A stretch of DNA of 64,000 bases from NCBI GenBank assembly GCA_031400505.1, contig JANNPZ010000091.1:83527-147526 (forward strand), given 5' to 3'. The position numbers and the translations under genes were made by a program. Position 1 is the first letter of the stretch. Each line of letters begins with the position of its first letter. The notes under the pieces were generated by a model. The model was not told where the DNA came from, did not search any database, and saw only the letters and a list, made by a program, of their open reading frames with translations. Shown in pieces: positions 1-7,888 of the stretch. Source of the stretch: JAIYDJ01 sp031400505. Lineage in GTDB: Bacteria; Pseudomonadota; Alphaproteobacteria; Rhodobacterales; Rhodobacteraceae.

Positions 1-421
1 GCGACAGCATCATCGGCAGCACGATCAGCGTCGTCCACAGATCGTTGCCACGGAACTTCTTGTTGATCAGATAGGCCAGGGCAAAGCCGATCAGCACCTG
101 CAGGATGATGGTCCAGATCAGGAAATGCGCGGTGGCCTGAAGCGTGACCCAGGTATCGGGATCGGTCAGGATCTTGCGATAGTTCTCGATCCCCACAAAC
201 TCGACTGCGTTGTTGGGCCGGTTCGTGCGGAAGTTGGTCAGGCTGAGACGGATTGTCCAGATCAGCGGAAAGATGTTCACCGCCAACAGCAGAAAGATCG
301 TCGGCGCCACGAACAGCCAGGCAAGCGTGCGATCCGAAAGGCCCCGCACGCGATGCACCAAAGCGGGCGCAGATCTTTGGGGCGTGGGCAAGCCAACGCG
401 CGAAACCAATGGGTCTGACAT
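1..421 (-). CDS. Sugar ABC transporter permease, MalF/UgpA type (C-terminal part outside window)
   Basis: The first 140 residues of an inner-membrane permease are visible; the gene runs off the left edge. After a cytoplasmic N-terminus of about 33 residues comes a hydrophobic segment (about 34-57), then the 'LTNFRTNRP...FVGIENYRKIL' region typical of carbohydrate ABC permeases, then a second membrane helix (about 100-118) ending in 'INKKFRGNDLW'. It lies downstream of the binding-protein gene on the same strand, separated by 116 bases with two stem-loops, as in many mal/ugp-type operons. It would form the channel with a second permease and an ATPase outside the window. The substrate cannot be told. 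Confidence 0.85.
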   Translation of the reverse strand, partial: MSDPLVSRVGLPTPQRSAPALVHRVRGLSDRTLAWLFVAPTIFLLLAVNIFPLIWTIRLSLTNFRTNRPNNAVEFVGIENYRKILTDPDTWVTLQATAHFLIWTIILQVLIGFALAYLINKKFRGNDLWTTLIVLPMMLS

Positions 422-456
422 GGTGCGGACTTTCTCGAGGGCGACCAGAAGATAAT

Positions 457-522
457 GCGCGAGGTTCCGTTGGCCCTCAAGAACCTCGCGCGCGTCGCCC
501 GCCGCTTTGAGCAGCGGGCGAC
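457..522 (-). terminator. Two tandem intercistronic stem-loops between binding protein and permease genes
   Basis: Two perfect hairpins lie in the 116-base gap: GCGCGAGGTTC (457-467) pairs with GAACCTCGCGC (481-491) around a 13-base loop, and GTCGCCCGC (494-502) pairs with GCGGGCGAC (514-522). No clear T-run follows. As in malE-malF, such structures usually stabilise the upstream binding-protein mRNA or partly terminate transcription, so the binding protein outnumbers the permease. That role is inferred. Confidence 0.7.
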
Positions 523-537
523 AATCGTATCAGTAGA

Positions 538-1857
538 TCAGTACTTGCCTTCTTCTTCGAAGACGGCCGTCCAGTCGGCGACCAGACCGTCCAGCGCCTC
601 TTTGGCGGTGCCGTTGCCGGCCACGACATAGTCGTGGATGCGTTCCTGCGACGGCTGCAGCAGCGAGGCATAGGCAGGCTCTGCCCAGAAGTCCTTCACG
701 ATCGCCATGCTGTCGAGGAAGGTCTGCGCGTAGGGCTGGCTTGCGACGAAGCCCGGATCCTCGACCACTGCACGCAGCGCCGAGAAGCCACCCAACTGCC
801 ACCACTTGGCCTGCACTTCGGGCTGCGCGAACCACTGGATGTAGGTCAGCGCCGCCTCTTGCTTTTCGGATGCTGCCACGACCGAAATCCCTTGGCCGCC
901 AAGCTGGGCGAACTTGTCGCCGTTCGGACCTGCCGGGTTGGCGAAGTAGCCGGTCACATCGCCGCCAACGGTGGCATCGGTGTGGAACCCGGGCCAAGTG
1001 AAGGCGAAGTTCATCTGCAAGGCAACCTGACCGGATTTGAAGGCATCGACAGCCTCGCCCATGTAGCTGTTGGACGAACCGGGCGGGGTGCAGCAATCGT
1101 AAAGGGCCTTGTAGTATTCAAGCCCTGCAACGGCACCTTCAGAGTTCACGAAGCCTTCCATCTCGTAGGGCTTTTCGGGGTTGTCGTACTGGAACCCGAA
1201 GCCGTACATCGTGTTCATCGCACCCATGGTGATGCCTTCCGAGCCACGCTCGGTATAGATCGAGGCACCGTAGACGGTCTTGCCGTCGATCTCACGCTCG
1301 TCAAAGAACGTGGCGATGTCCATCAACTCGGCATAGGTTGCAGGAACACCCAGATCGCGGCCATACTTTTCCTTGAACTCGGCCTGAATTTCCGGACGGG
1401 CGAACCAATCCTTGCGATAGGTCCAGCCGACCACGTCACCAAAGGCGGGCAGCGACCAGTAGTTCGGCGTGCCCTTGGGCCATTCTGCATAGCCGCGCAC
1501 GGTGGCGGGGATAAAGGCGTCCATCGAGATGCCGTTGGCATCGAAGAAATCGTTCAGCTTGACGTAATGGCCGTTTTCGGCCGCGCCGCCGATCCACTGG
1601 CTGTCGCCGATCATCAGGTCACAGAGCTTGCCGCCCGAGTTCAATTCGTTCAGCATCCGGTCGGCGAAGTTGGTCCACGGCACGAATTCGAAAGTCATCT
1701 TGTTGCCCGACTGGGCCTCGTAGTCCTTGCTGAGTTCGATCAGCGCGTTTGCCGGGTCCCATGCGGCCCAGCACAGGGTCAGGTCTTCGGCCTGCGCGGC
1801 GGATACGCCAAAGGCGAGCGCCACGGATGCCGTCGACAAAAGCAGTCTCTTGTTCAT
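538..1857 (-). CDS. Extracellular sugar-binding protein of an ABC transporter (SBP family 1)
   Basis: A protein of 439 residues with a clear Sec signal peptide (Lys-Arg, hydrophobic stretch, cleavage after 'SAAQA' near residue 23), hence periplasmic. The mature part has the family-1 solute-binding layout: 'LIELSKDYEAQSG' near the N-terminus, a 'DLMIGDSQW' strand, and the 'ALTYIQWFAQPEVQAKW' helix in the C-terminal half. The start at 1857 is chosen because it begins the signal peptide and has GGGGAGG just upstream; the open frame extends further to 2043 but would cross the operators. It is first in an operon with the permease at 1-421 and is transcribed away from the LacI-type gene, which probably represses it. 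The ligand is unknown. Confidence 0.9.
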   Translation of the reverse strand: MNKRLLLSTASVALAFGVSAAQAEDLTLCWAAWDPANALIELSKDYEAQSGNKMTFEFVPWTNFADRMLNELNSGGKLCDLMIGDSQWIGGAAENGHYVKLNDFFDANGISMDAFIPATVRGYAEWPKGTPNYWSLPAFGDVVGWTYRKDWFARPEIQAEFKEKYGRDLGVPATYAELMDIATFFDEREIDGKTVYGASIYTERGSEGITMGAMNTMYGFGFQYDNPEKPYEMEGFVNSEGAVAGLEYYKALYDCCTPPGSSNSYMGEAVDAFKSGQVALQMNFAFTWPGFHTDATVGGDVTGYFANPAGPNGDKFAQLGGQGISVVAASEKQEAALTYIQWFAQPEVQAKWWQLGGFSALRAVVEDPGFVASQPYAQTFLDSMAIVKDFWAEPAYASLLQPSQERIHDYVVAGNGTAKEALDGLVADWTAVFEEEGKY

Positions 1858-1921
1858 TTGGTTTCCTCCCCAATGCCGACCGCAGCCTCCTCGCCGCGAC
1901 TCTGTGCATCGGAAGGCTAGC

Positions 1922-1969
1922 TGAGGTGCGCACCTCAAGGCAAGCGTTTTGTTTGAGGTACGCACCTGA
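1922..1969. promoter_or_regulatory. Pair of LacI-type operators
   Basis: TGAGGTGCGCACCTCA (1922-1937) is a perfect 16-base palindrome with a CG centre. TGAGGTACGCACCTGA (1954-1969) is a near-perfect copy. Their centres are 32 bases apart, about three helical turns. Both sit between the divergent binding-protein and LacI-type genes, so they are the expected sites for the regulator at 2028-3095, acting on its own gene and on the transport operon. Confidence 0.8.
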
Positions 1970-2027
1970 ATTCCATTGCGCGCCCTTGGATTTTCAGCGA
2001 CACAAAAAGCAGAGCACAGGTTCAACG

Positions 2028-3095
2028 ATGCGGCCAACGACAAAAGATCTGGCGATAGCGGCAGGGGTCAGCCTTGCGACTGTGGATCGGGTCTTGAATG
2101 ACCGAACCGGAGTCCGAAAGGACACGGTTGATCGCGTCGTTCAGGCTATCGAAAAGATCGGGTTTACCCGCAACCTGGCCGCTGCGAATCTTGCGCGCGG
2201 CAAGGCTTATCGGTTGCTGTTCATGTTGCCCAGGACCGGTGATCAGTTCCTGGCGGGGTTGGTCAGCCGGATCGCAGAGGCCAATCTAGCATTTGCTGCA
2301 GAAATGACCCGGGCCGATGTTGTGCATATCCATGAAAGCGATCCGCACAAGATTGCCAATCTGCTACGGGAATTGGATGCGTTCCATGTTGACGGTGTGG
2401 CGATCATGGCGCCAGAGTCGCCACAGGTTCGTGATGCGATGGGGCGATTGGCCGAACGGGGGATCGAAGCCGTGAGTTTCATCTCGGGGCAGACCGGCAG
2501 CAGCAGCGGAAATTTCGTTGGCATTGATAACTTTGCTGCCGGGGCAACCGCTGGTCGTTTGATGGGGCGATTTGCGGATCGCAGAGCCGGTACCCTTCTG
2601 GTGGTCGCAGAGACGATGCACGCGCTTGACAGTCTTGAGCGGCGACTGGGCTTTGACGCGGTTGTCAATTTCGACTATCAGCACCTGACCGTTCTGCCGT
2701 CGCTCGAAACCTATGGCGACGCCGACCGGACGCAGCGCATCCTGCAGCGCTGCTTTGACAGCCACCCCGACATTGCGGGCGTCTACGTCCTGAATTCCGA
2801 GGCTCGTTTGGCGCTGGAAATCCTTGCTGGACAACGGGCAAAAGGCCGCCCCCTGATCATCGCTCATGAACGCACCCCGTTTACCGAAGCGGCCCTGATG
2901 GCTGACAGGATCGACGCCCTGATCACCCAAGACCCAGGCCATCTGGTGCGCAGCGCCATCCGCATCTTGCGCGCCAGGTGCGACCGCCGTGATGTGCTGG
3001 CCTCGCAAGAGCGCATCAGAATCGAGATATTGCTGAAAGAGAACGTTTCAGTGCCCGGCTGGCGCCCCGAGCATGAAACCGCTGGTGGCCATTAG
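2028..3095 (+). CDS. LacI family transcriptional regulator
   Basis: A protein of 355 residues. Residues 4-50 form a LacI helix-turn-helix: 'TTKDLAIAAGVSLATVDRVL' followed by the hinge region 'RNLAAANLARG'. The rest is a periplasmic-binding-protein-like effector domain. The start ATG at 2028 places the HTH at the very N-terminus, as is normal; an upstream open frame to 1749 is noncoding. The gene is divergent from the sugar-binding-protein gene and faces two matching palindromes, so it is most likely a sugar-responsive repressor of that operon and of itself. The inducer is not evident from the sequence. Confidence 0.9.
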   Translation: MRPTTKDLAIAAGVSLATVDRVLNDRTGVRKDTVDRVVQAIEKIGFTRNLAAANLARGKAYRLLFMLPRTGDQFLAGLVSRIAEANLAFAAEMTRADVVHIHESDPHKIANLLRELDAFHVDGVAIMAPESPQVRDAMGRLAERGIEAVSFISGQTGSSSGNFVGIDNFAAGATAGRLMGRFADRRAGTLLVVAETMHALDSLERRLGFDAVVNFDYQHLTVLPSLETYGDADRTQRILQRCFDSHPDIAGVYVLNSEARLALEILAGQRAKGRPLIIAHERTPFTEAALMADRIDALITQDPGHLVRSAIRILRARCDRRDVLASQERIRIEILLKENVSVPGWRPEHETAGGH

Positions 3096-3207
3096 GCCGC
3101 TGCCCTGTGTGGCGCGCGGTCTTTGCGCCAGGACAGGCCCACTGCACCGTCCTTTCCAAGCCGCGCTCCAGATCCTATAAGGCCCCATCTGCCAAGGAGT
3201 TTGCCCC

Positions 3208-3795
3208 ATGCGCCGCGCCAAAGTGTCTCGGAAAACCAAAGAGACCGAAATTACCGTGACGGTCGATCTGGACGGCACGGGGCAGAGCCAATCGGCCACC
3301 GGAATCGGATTCTTCGACCACATGATGGATCAGTTGGCCCGCCATTCGCTGATCGACATCACGCTGCAAGCCGCGGGCGACCTGCATATCGACGACCATC
3401 ACACGGTCGAGGATTGTGGCATCGCGCTTGGTCAGGCCGTCAGCCAGGCTTTGGGCGACAAGCGGGGTATCCGGCGCTATGGCCGGTTTCAGCTTGTTAT
3501 GGATGATGCCCGCGTGGACTGCGCACTTGATCTGTCAGGGCGGCCCTATCTGGTTTGGAGTCTCGATTTCCCGACCGCTAAGATCGGCACCTTTGATACC
3601 GAACTGGTCCGCGAGTTCTTTCAGGCATTCGCGACCCATGGCGGCATCACGCTGCATGTGGACCGTTTGCACGGGATCAACAGCCATCACATTGCCGAAG
3701 CCGCGTTCAAGGCGGTGGCGCGCGCCCTGCGCGAGGCTGTCGAGGCTGATCCACGGCAGTCAGACGCCGTGCCTTCCACCAAGGGCGTGCTGTGA
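3208..3795 (+). CDS. hisB: Imidazoleglycerol-phosphate dehydratase
   Basis: HisB (195 residues, the size of a monofunctional enzyme) dehydrates imidazole-glycerol phosphate to imidazole-acetol phosphate in histidine synthesis in the cytoplasm. The Mn-binding histidine motifs are all present: 'GFFDHMMDQLARH' (about 33-45), 'DDHHTVEDCG' (about 61-70) and 'GINSHHIAEAAFKA' near residue 160. AAGGAG lies 8 bases before the ATG. The last codons overlap the start of hisH by 4 bases, so the two are translationally coupled. Confidence 0.97.
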   Translation: MRRAKVSRKTKETEITVTVDLDGTGQSQSATGIGFFDHMMDQLARHSLIDITLQAAGDLHIDDHHTVEDCGIALGQAVSQALGDKRGIRRYGRFQLVMDDARVDCALDLSGRPYLVWSLDFPTAKIGTFDTELVREFFQAFATHGGITLHVDRLHGINSHHIAEAAFKAVARALREAVEADPRQSDAVPSTKGVL

Positions 3796-4433
3796 GCCTG
3801 ACCGTTCTGATCGATTACGACTCGGGCAACCTGCATTCGGCTTCAAAAGCGTTTCAGAGAATGGCCGCCGAGGTGGGGGCGGGCGAGGTGCTGGTCACGT
3901 CGCGCCCCGAAGACGTCGAACGCGCGGATCGCGTGGTTTTGCCTGGTGACGGGGCGTTTCCCGCGTGCAGGCTGGCGTTGGGGTCCTTTGGCGGGCTTTT
4001 CGAGGCCATTGACGATGCGGTACGCCGGCGCGCTGTGCCGTTTCTGGGGATTTGCGTTGGCATGCAGATGCTGGCTGACTGGGGGCGCGAGTATCACGAC
4101 ACTCCCGGCTTTGGCTGGATCGGCGGAGAAGTGGTGCGGATCATTCCCGACAGCCCGGCAATGAAGGTGCCGCATATGGGCTGGAACGATCTGGTGATCG
4201 ATCAGGCGCATCCGGTTCTGGCCGGTATCGCCACGGGCGATCATGCGTATTTCGTGCACTCCTACCATTACCGAGTGAAAGCTTCAGGCGACCGGCTGGC
4301 CCATGTGGACTATGCAGGCGCAGTCACCGCTATCATCGGACGCGACAACATCATCGGCACCCAGTTCCACCCCGAGAAAAGTCAGGCGACCGGCCTGCGG
4401 CTGATCGGCAATTTCCTGACGTGGCGACCTTAG
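3792..4433 (+). CDS. hisH: Imidazole glycerol phosphate synthase, glutamine amidotransferase subunit
   Basis: HisH (213 residues) releases ammonia from glutamine for HisF. The class I glutaminase triad is visible: nucleophile Cys88 in 'GICVGMQ', and His193 and Glu195 in 'FHPEKSQ'. The gene starts with GTG in a 4-base overlap with hisB. At its 3' end it converges with, and overlaps by 4 bases, the EamA transporter on the opposite strand. Its partner hisF lies 2.3 kb downstream, after two opposite-strand genes and hisA. Confidence 0.97.
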   Translation: MSLTVLIDYDSGNLHSASKAFQRMAAEVGAGEVLVTSRPEDVERADRVVLPGDGAFPACRLALGSFGGLFEAIDDAVRRRAVPFLGICVGMQMLADWGREYHDTPGFGWIGGEVVRIIPDSPAMKVPHMGWNDLVIDQAHPVLAGIATGDHAYFVHSYHYRVKASGDRLAHVDYAGAVTAIIGRDNIIGTQFHPEKSQATGLRLIGNFLTWRP

Positions 4434-5314
4434 GCCGGTCGTCGTCTGAACACCCGCCCGTCAATCGCCATCAACCCCAGCGCGATCAACCCAAATCCCG
4501 CCAGATGTTCCGCGCGCAGATGCTCGCCCAGCAAGCCGACGCCCAACAGCGTGGCACTGACCGGGATCAGAAATGTCACCAGTGACAGATTGGTCGCCCC
4601 GGCCACTGACAGAATGCGAAAAAAGATCAAATATGCCAGCGCGGTCGACAGGATTGCCAGTCCGATCACCGCAAGCACCGCCTTTGTGCCGGGTGCAGGC
4701 AGCAACCACGGCATGTCGATCAGCAGCCAGACAGGGGCAAGCATTGCGGTCGAACACGTCAGTTGACCAAACGCCGTGGTCATCGGCGAAATCCCCATCG
4801 TTTTGAACCTGCGGCCCCAGACACCACCAAACCCGTAGGACATCGCCGCGGCAAGGCATGCCAAATTGGCCCAGACATCGCCGCTGGCCCCAGCCCCCGA
4901 CAGCATTATCACCACACCGCCAAATCCGAGCAACACCCCCGTGACCTTGGCCACGCCTGCGCGTTCATCCGTGGTGGCGACATGCGCGACAATTACCGTG
5001 AACAGTGGCGTCGTGGCGTTCAATATCGCGGCAAGGCTGCTGGATATCTGACCCTGCGCCAACACGAACAGGGTGAAGGGGATGGCGTTGTTGAACAGAC
5101 CCATCACCGCCAGCGCAAACCAGACCGCCACCGTGCGCGGCATTGATCCGCCCGTCAGGCGCAACGCTACACCAAGGGTCGCAGCCGCAAGCGCCACGCG
5201 ACACCAAACGATGGTCAGTACCGGAAGACCGGTCAGTGCCAGTTCGATAAAGAAGAACGACCCACCCCAAAGCAGCGACAGGGCGACCAACAGCAACCAG
5301 TTTCTTGTCGACAT
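4430..5314 (-). CDS. EamA/DMT family transporter
   Basis: A protein of 294 residues, almost wholly hydrophobic, with about ten membrane helices in two EamA repeats. It starts 'MSTRNWLLLVALSLLWGGSF', the usual opening of drug/metabolite transporters of this family, and the repeat recurs near the middle ('ALSYGFGGVWGRRF'-like region). Such proteins usually export amino acids or metabolites; the substrate is unknown. The start at 5314 was chosen on homology; the frame is open far upstream but crosses DUF2147 and hisA. The likely ribosome site AAAGGGGG lies inside a small hairpin. The gene sits inside the his cluster on the opposite strand. Confidence 0.88.
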   Translation of the reverse strand: MSTRNWLLLVALSLLWGGSFFFIELALTGLPVLTIVWCRVALAAATLGVALRLTGGSMPRTVAVWFALAVMGLFNNAIPFTLFVLAQGQISSSLAAILNATTPLFTVIVAHVATTDERAGVAKVTGVLLGFGGVVIMLSGAGASGDVWANLACLAAAMSYGFGGVWGRRFKTMGISPMTTAFGQLTCSTAMLAPVWLLIDMPWLLPAPGTKAVLAVIGLAILSTALAYLIFFRILSVAGATNLSLVTFLIPVSATLLGVGLLGEHLRAEHLAGFGLIALGLMAIDGRVFRRRPA

Positions 5315-5316
5315 CC

Positions 5317-5339
5317 GGACCCCCTTTGCAACGGGGTCC
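5317..5339 (-). promoter_or_regulatory. Hairpin covering the ribosome binding site of the EamA gene
   Basis: GGACCCC (5317-5323) and GGGGTCC (5333-5339) are perfect complements around a 9-base loop. Read on the minus strand, the 3' arm contains most of the purine-rich GGGGG ribosome site 4-8 bases before the ATG at 5314. Folding would hide the site. There is no T-run, so a terminator is unlikely. Confidence 0.4.
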
Positions 5340-5382
5340 AATATGTCCGGGCCGCGCGAGGAACGCGACCCGAAAGCTGCTT

Positions 5383-5766
5383 CTACTTCAACTTGGTCCA
5401 GGTCTGCTTCGAGCAGATCAACCCCCCGGCGACACAACCCGCCAGTGCCATCTGGTCGCCGTTCAACGCGATCGTACCGTAATAGATCTTGTCGTTGGAT
5501 GGCCGCCAGACCTTGCCTTCGTAGTTGCCGTCGCCCTGCGGTGCCATGTCGATCACCAGCGTTTTGCCAAGGTTCTCGGACTGGTATTCCTCGGTGCCCT
5601 TGAAGGTCCGCGAAATGACGCCGCAAAAGTTCGGCCCACAGGGCCCAATTGTGACATGGGCAAAGGCGCCGTCGTCTTCCTCGGTCTTCCAGATGCCTTC
5701 GACGGGGTCGGCAAAGGCGCTGCCGGCGGCGAACAGCACGGCGAAACTGATAGCAAGTGTTTTCAT
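5383..5766 (-). CDS. DUF2147 family exported protein
   Basis: A protein of 127 residues with a signal peptide cleaved after 'AGSAFA' (about residue 19) and the DUF2147 beta-barrel pattern: 'VEGIWKTEEDDGAFAHVTI', 'NYEGKVWRPSNDKIYYGTI' and 'LALAGCV'-type ending. Two Cys pairs (CGPNFCG and the C-terminal 'CVAGGLIC') may form disulfides in the periplasm. The molecular function of the family is unknown. It is followed by the EamA gene on the same strand. Confidence 0.88.
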   Translation of the reverse strand: MKTLAISFAVLFAAGSAFADPVEGIWKTEEDDGAFAHVTIGPCGPNFCGVISRTFKGTEEYQSENLGKTLVIDMAPQGDGNYEGKVWRPSNDKIYYGTIALNGDQMALAGCVAGGLICSKQTWTKLK

Positions 5767-5916
5767 GATGGATCCCTCCCTTGGATGCCCAAAAGTCTTT
5801 GCGGCGAATCAGCCGGGTTGCAAGTGTGACGTCAGGTCGGTTTCCGTCGGTCTGCGGGGCCTTGGCAAGGCCGTGGCCCCGTGCAAAAGAGGTGCTGCCG
5901 GTCCGGAGTTGTGTTG

Positions 5917-6636
5917 ATGATCCTTTACCCTGCCATTGACCTGAAGGACGGCGCCTGCGTGCGCCTGCTGCGGGGCGACATGCAGGCCGCGACGGTGTTC
6001 GGCCATGACCCTGCGGCGCAAGCAGCCGCCTTTGTGGCGGCAGGCTGCGAATGGCTGCATCTGGTCGATCTGAACGGGGCTTTCGCGGGCATGCCGGTGA
6101 ATGGCCATGCTGTGCGCGCCATCCTCGCGGCGGTGCCGGTGCCTTGCCAACTGGGCGGTGGCATCCGCGATGTGGCGACCATCGGGATGTGGCTCGAGGC
6201 CGGAGTGGCGCGGGTGATCCTTGGCACTGTGGCCGTTGAGGACCCCGATCTGGTGCGGCAGGCGGCGCGCGCCTTTCCGGGGCAGGTGGCGGTCGGTATC
6301 GACGCCCGGGGAGGCCGGGTGGCGACCAAGGGCTGGGCCGCGCAGACCGACGTGCAGGCGGTTGACCTCGCGCGGCGGTTTCAGGACGCGGGTGTGGCGG
6401 CGCTGATCTATACCGACATCGACCGCGACGGCGCGATGGAGGGGCCGAACGTCGAGGCAACCGTCCGTCTTGCCCGCGCGGTCTCGATCCCGGTTATCGC
6501 CAGCGGCGGGGTGTCCTCGCTCGCAGACCTGATGGCACTCCGCGACACCGGCGTGATCGCCGGGGCCATCTCGGGCCGCGCGCTTTATGACGGGGCGATT
6601 GACCTCGCGGCTGCGATCAAGGCGCTGACGCCCTGA
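5917..6636 (+). CDS. hisA: Phosphoribosylformimino-5-aminoimidazole carboxamide ribotide isomerase
   Basis: HisA (239 residues) is the TIM-barrel isomerase that makes PRFAR, the substrate of HisHF. Catalytic Asp8 is in 'PAIDLKDG', and the second catalytic Asp is in 'YTDIDRDG' near residue 127. Phosphate-binding 'GGG' and 'ASGG' loops are present. Start 5917 gives the conserved 'MILYPAIDL' opening, with GGAG upstream. The 99 bases to hisF contain a short GC-rich hairpin (6686-6700) followed by TTT, so some transcripts may end there. Confidence 0.97.
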   Translation: MILYPAIDLKDGACVRLLRGDMQAATVFGHDPAAQAAAFVAAGCEWLHLVDLNGAFAGMPVNGHAVRAILAAVPVPCQLGGGIRDVATIGMWLEAGVARVILGTVAVEDPDLVRQAARAFPGQVAVGIDARGGRVATKGWAAQTDVQAVDLARRFQDAGVAALIYTDIDRDGAMEGPNVEATVRLARAVSIPVIASGGVSSLADLMALRDTGVIAGAISGRALYDGAIDLAAAIKALTP

Positions 6637-6735
6637 CATCATCTGTTCACAAATATCCTCAGTGGGTGAGCCCGGAACGGGTGACGGGGGCGAGCCCCCC
6701 TTTCGCCGCCCCCTCTCACAGGCTAATCTTGCCCT

Positions 6736-7497
6736 ATGCTGAAAACGCGACTGATCCCCTGTCTTGATGTTGCCGATGGCCGGGTGGTCAAGGGCGTCAA
6801 TTTTGTGTCCTTGCGCGATGCCGGGGACCCGGTCGAAGCAGCGCGTGCCTATGACGCGACCGGAGCGGACGAGCTTTGCTTTCTTGATATTCACGCCACC
6901 TACGAAAACCGTGGCACGATGTTCGATCTGGTGACCCGCACGGCCGAGGCCTGTTTCATGCCGCTGACAGTAGGGGGCGGTGTGCGCACGCATCAAGATG
7001 TACGGGCGCTGCTTTTGGCCGGGGCTGACAAGGTCAGCTTCAACTCGGCCGCCGTGGCAAATCCTGATGTGGTGGCCGAGGCGGCGGATCGTTTCGGGTC
7101 GCAGTGCATCGTGGTGGCGATCGACGCCAAAACGGTCTCTCCGGGGCGGTGGGAGATTTTCACCCATGGCGGCAGGCAGGCGACGGGCATCGACGCGGTC
7201 GAATTTGCCCGCACGGTTGCGGCCAAGGGGGTGGGAGAGATACTGCTGACCTCGATGGACCGCGACGGCACGCGGGCTGGGTTCAACCTCGCCCTGACCC
7301 GCGCAGTCAGCGATGCGGTGTCGGTGCCGGTGATCGCCAGCGGGGGGGTCGGCACGCTTGACCATCTGGTCGAAGGCGTCGTGCAAGGCGGTGCCTCGGC
7401 AGTGCTGGCGGCGTCGATCTTTCATTTCGGCGTGTTCACCATTGCGCAGGCCAAGGCGCATATGGCGGCGGCCGGTATTCCGATGAGGCTGACATGA
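6736..7497 (+). CDS. hisF: Imidazole glycerol phosphate synthase, cyclase subunit
   Basis: HisF (253 residues) is the TIM-barrel cyclase half of IGP synthase, which closes the imidazole ring using ammonia from HisH. Catalytic Asp11 is in 'IPCLDVADG', and the second Asp in 'TSMDRDGT' near residue 175 by the same family pattern; the phosphate loops 'TVGGGV' and 'IASGGVGT' are intact. It overlaps hisE by 4 bases (ATGA), giving translational coupling. Confidence 0.97.
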   Translation: MLKTRLIPCLDVADGRVVKGVNFVSLRDAGDPVEAARAYDATGADELCFLDIHATYENRGTMFDLVTRTAEACFMPLTVGGGVRTHQDVRALLLAGADKVSFNSAAVANPDVVAEAADRFGSQCIVVAIDAKTVSPGRWEIFTHGGRQATGIDAVEFARTVAAKGVGEILLTSMDRDGTRAGFNLALTRAVSDAVSVPVIASGGVGTLDHLVEGVVQGGASAVLAASIFHFGVFTIAQAKAHMAAAGIPMRLT

Positions 7498-7805
7498 GCG
7501 CGTTGGAACGGCTGGCAGCGGTGGTGGCATCGCGGCAGGGGGCTGACCCCGAAAGTTCGTGGACGGCGCGGCTGCTTGCGCGCGGACCGGACAAATGCGC
7601 CGAGAAGTTCGGCGAAGAGGCGGTCGAGGCGATCATTGCGGCGGTCAAGGGCGACCGGACCGCGTTGATCGGCGAGGCAGCAGATGTGGTCTATCACCTG
7701 CTGGTGATGCTGGCGGCGCGGGGAGTGGCGCTGGAGGATGTGCTGGCAGAGCTTGCACGCCGCGAGGGGATTTCCGGGCTGGACGAGAAGGCGGCGCGGG
7801 GCTGA
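7494..7805 (+). CDS. hisE: Phosphoribosyl-ATP pyrophosphatase
   Basis: HisE (103 residues) hydrolyses phosphoribosyl-ATP to the monophosphate, the second step of histidine synthesis. The all-alpha MazG-like metal site appears as 'KFGEEAVEAIIAA' (about 38-50) and 'EAADVVYHLLVML' (about 61-73), the EExxE/ExxD pattern of the family. It is the last gene of the hisAFE group and is followed by a GC-rich terminator shared with the convergent pyruvate carboxylase gene. Confidence 0.96.
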   Translation: MSALERLAAVVASRQGADPESSWTARLLARGPDKCAEKFGEEAVEAIIAAVKGDRTALIGEAADVVYHLLVMLAARGVALEDVLAELARREGISGLDEKAARG

Positions 7806-7813
7806 GGGTGAAA

Positions 7814-7851
7814 GGGGGGGCTGTCTGCCCCCCCCCGGCGCGTACCGCGCC
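7814..7851. terminator. Bidirectional GC-rich hairpins between hisE and pyruvate carboxylase
   Basis: GGGGGGG (7814-7820) pairs with CCCCCCC (7828-7834) around CTGTCTG, and GGCGCG (7837-7842) pairs with CGCGCC (7846-7851) around TAC. The element lies between two convergent genes. No strong T-run is seen on either strand, so the function as terminator is inferred from position and stem strength. Confidence 0.55.
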
Positions 7852-7888
7852 CCCCCCGAGGATATTTCCACCAAGATGAAAGCGGGTC

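Noticed and set aside
634..1920. A 428-codon plus-strand open frame
   Set aside because: Antisense to the sugar-binding protein gene and without any recognisable motif.
4430..6460. A 676-codon open frame on the minus strand that includes the EamA gene
   Set aside because: Only the last 294 codons look like protein; upstream it crosses DUF2147 in another frame and is antisense to hisA. High-GC DNA leaves frames open by chance.
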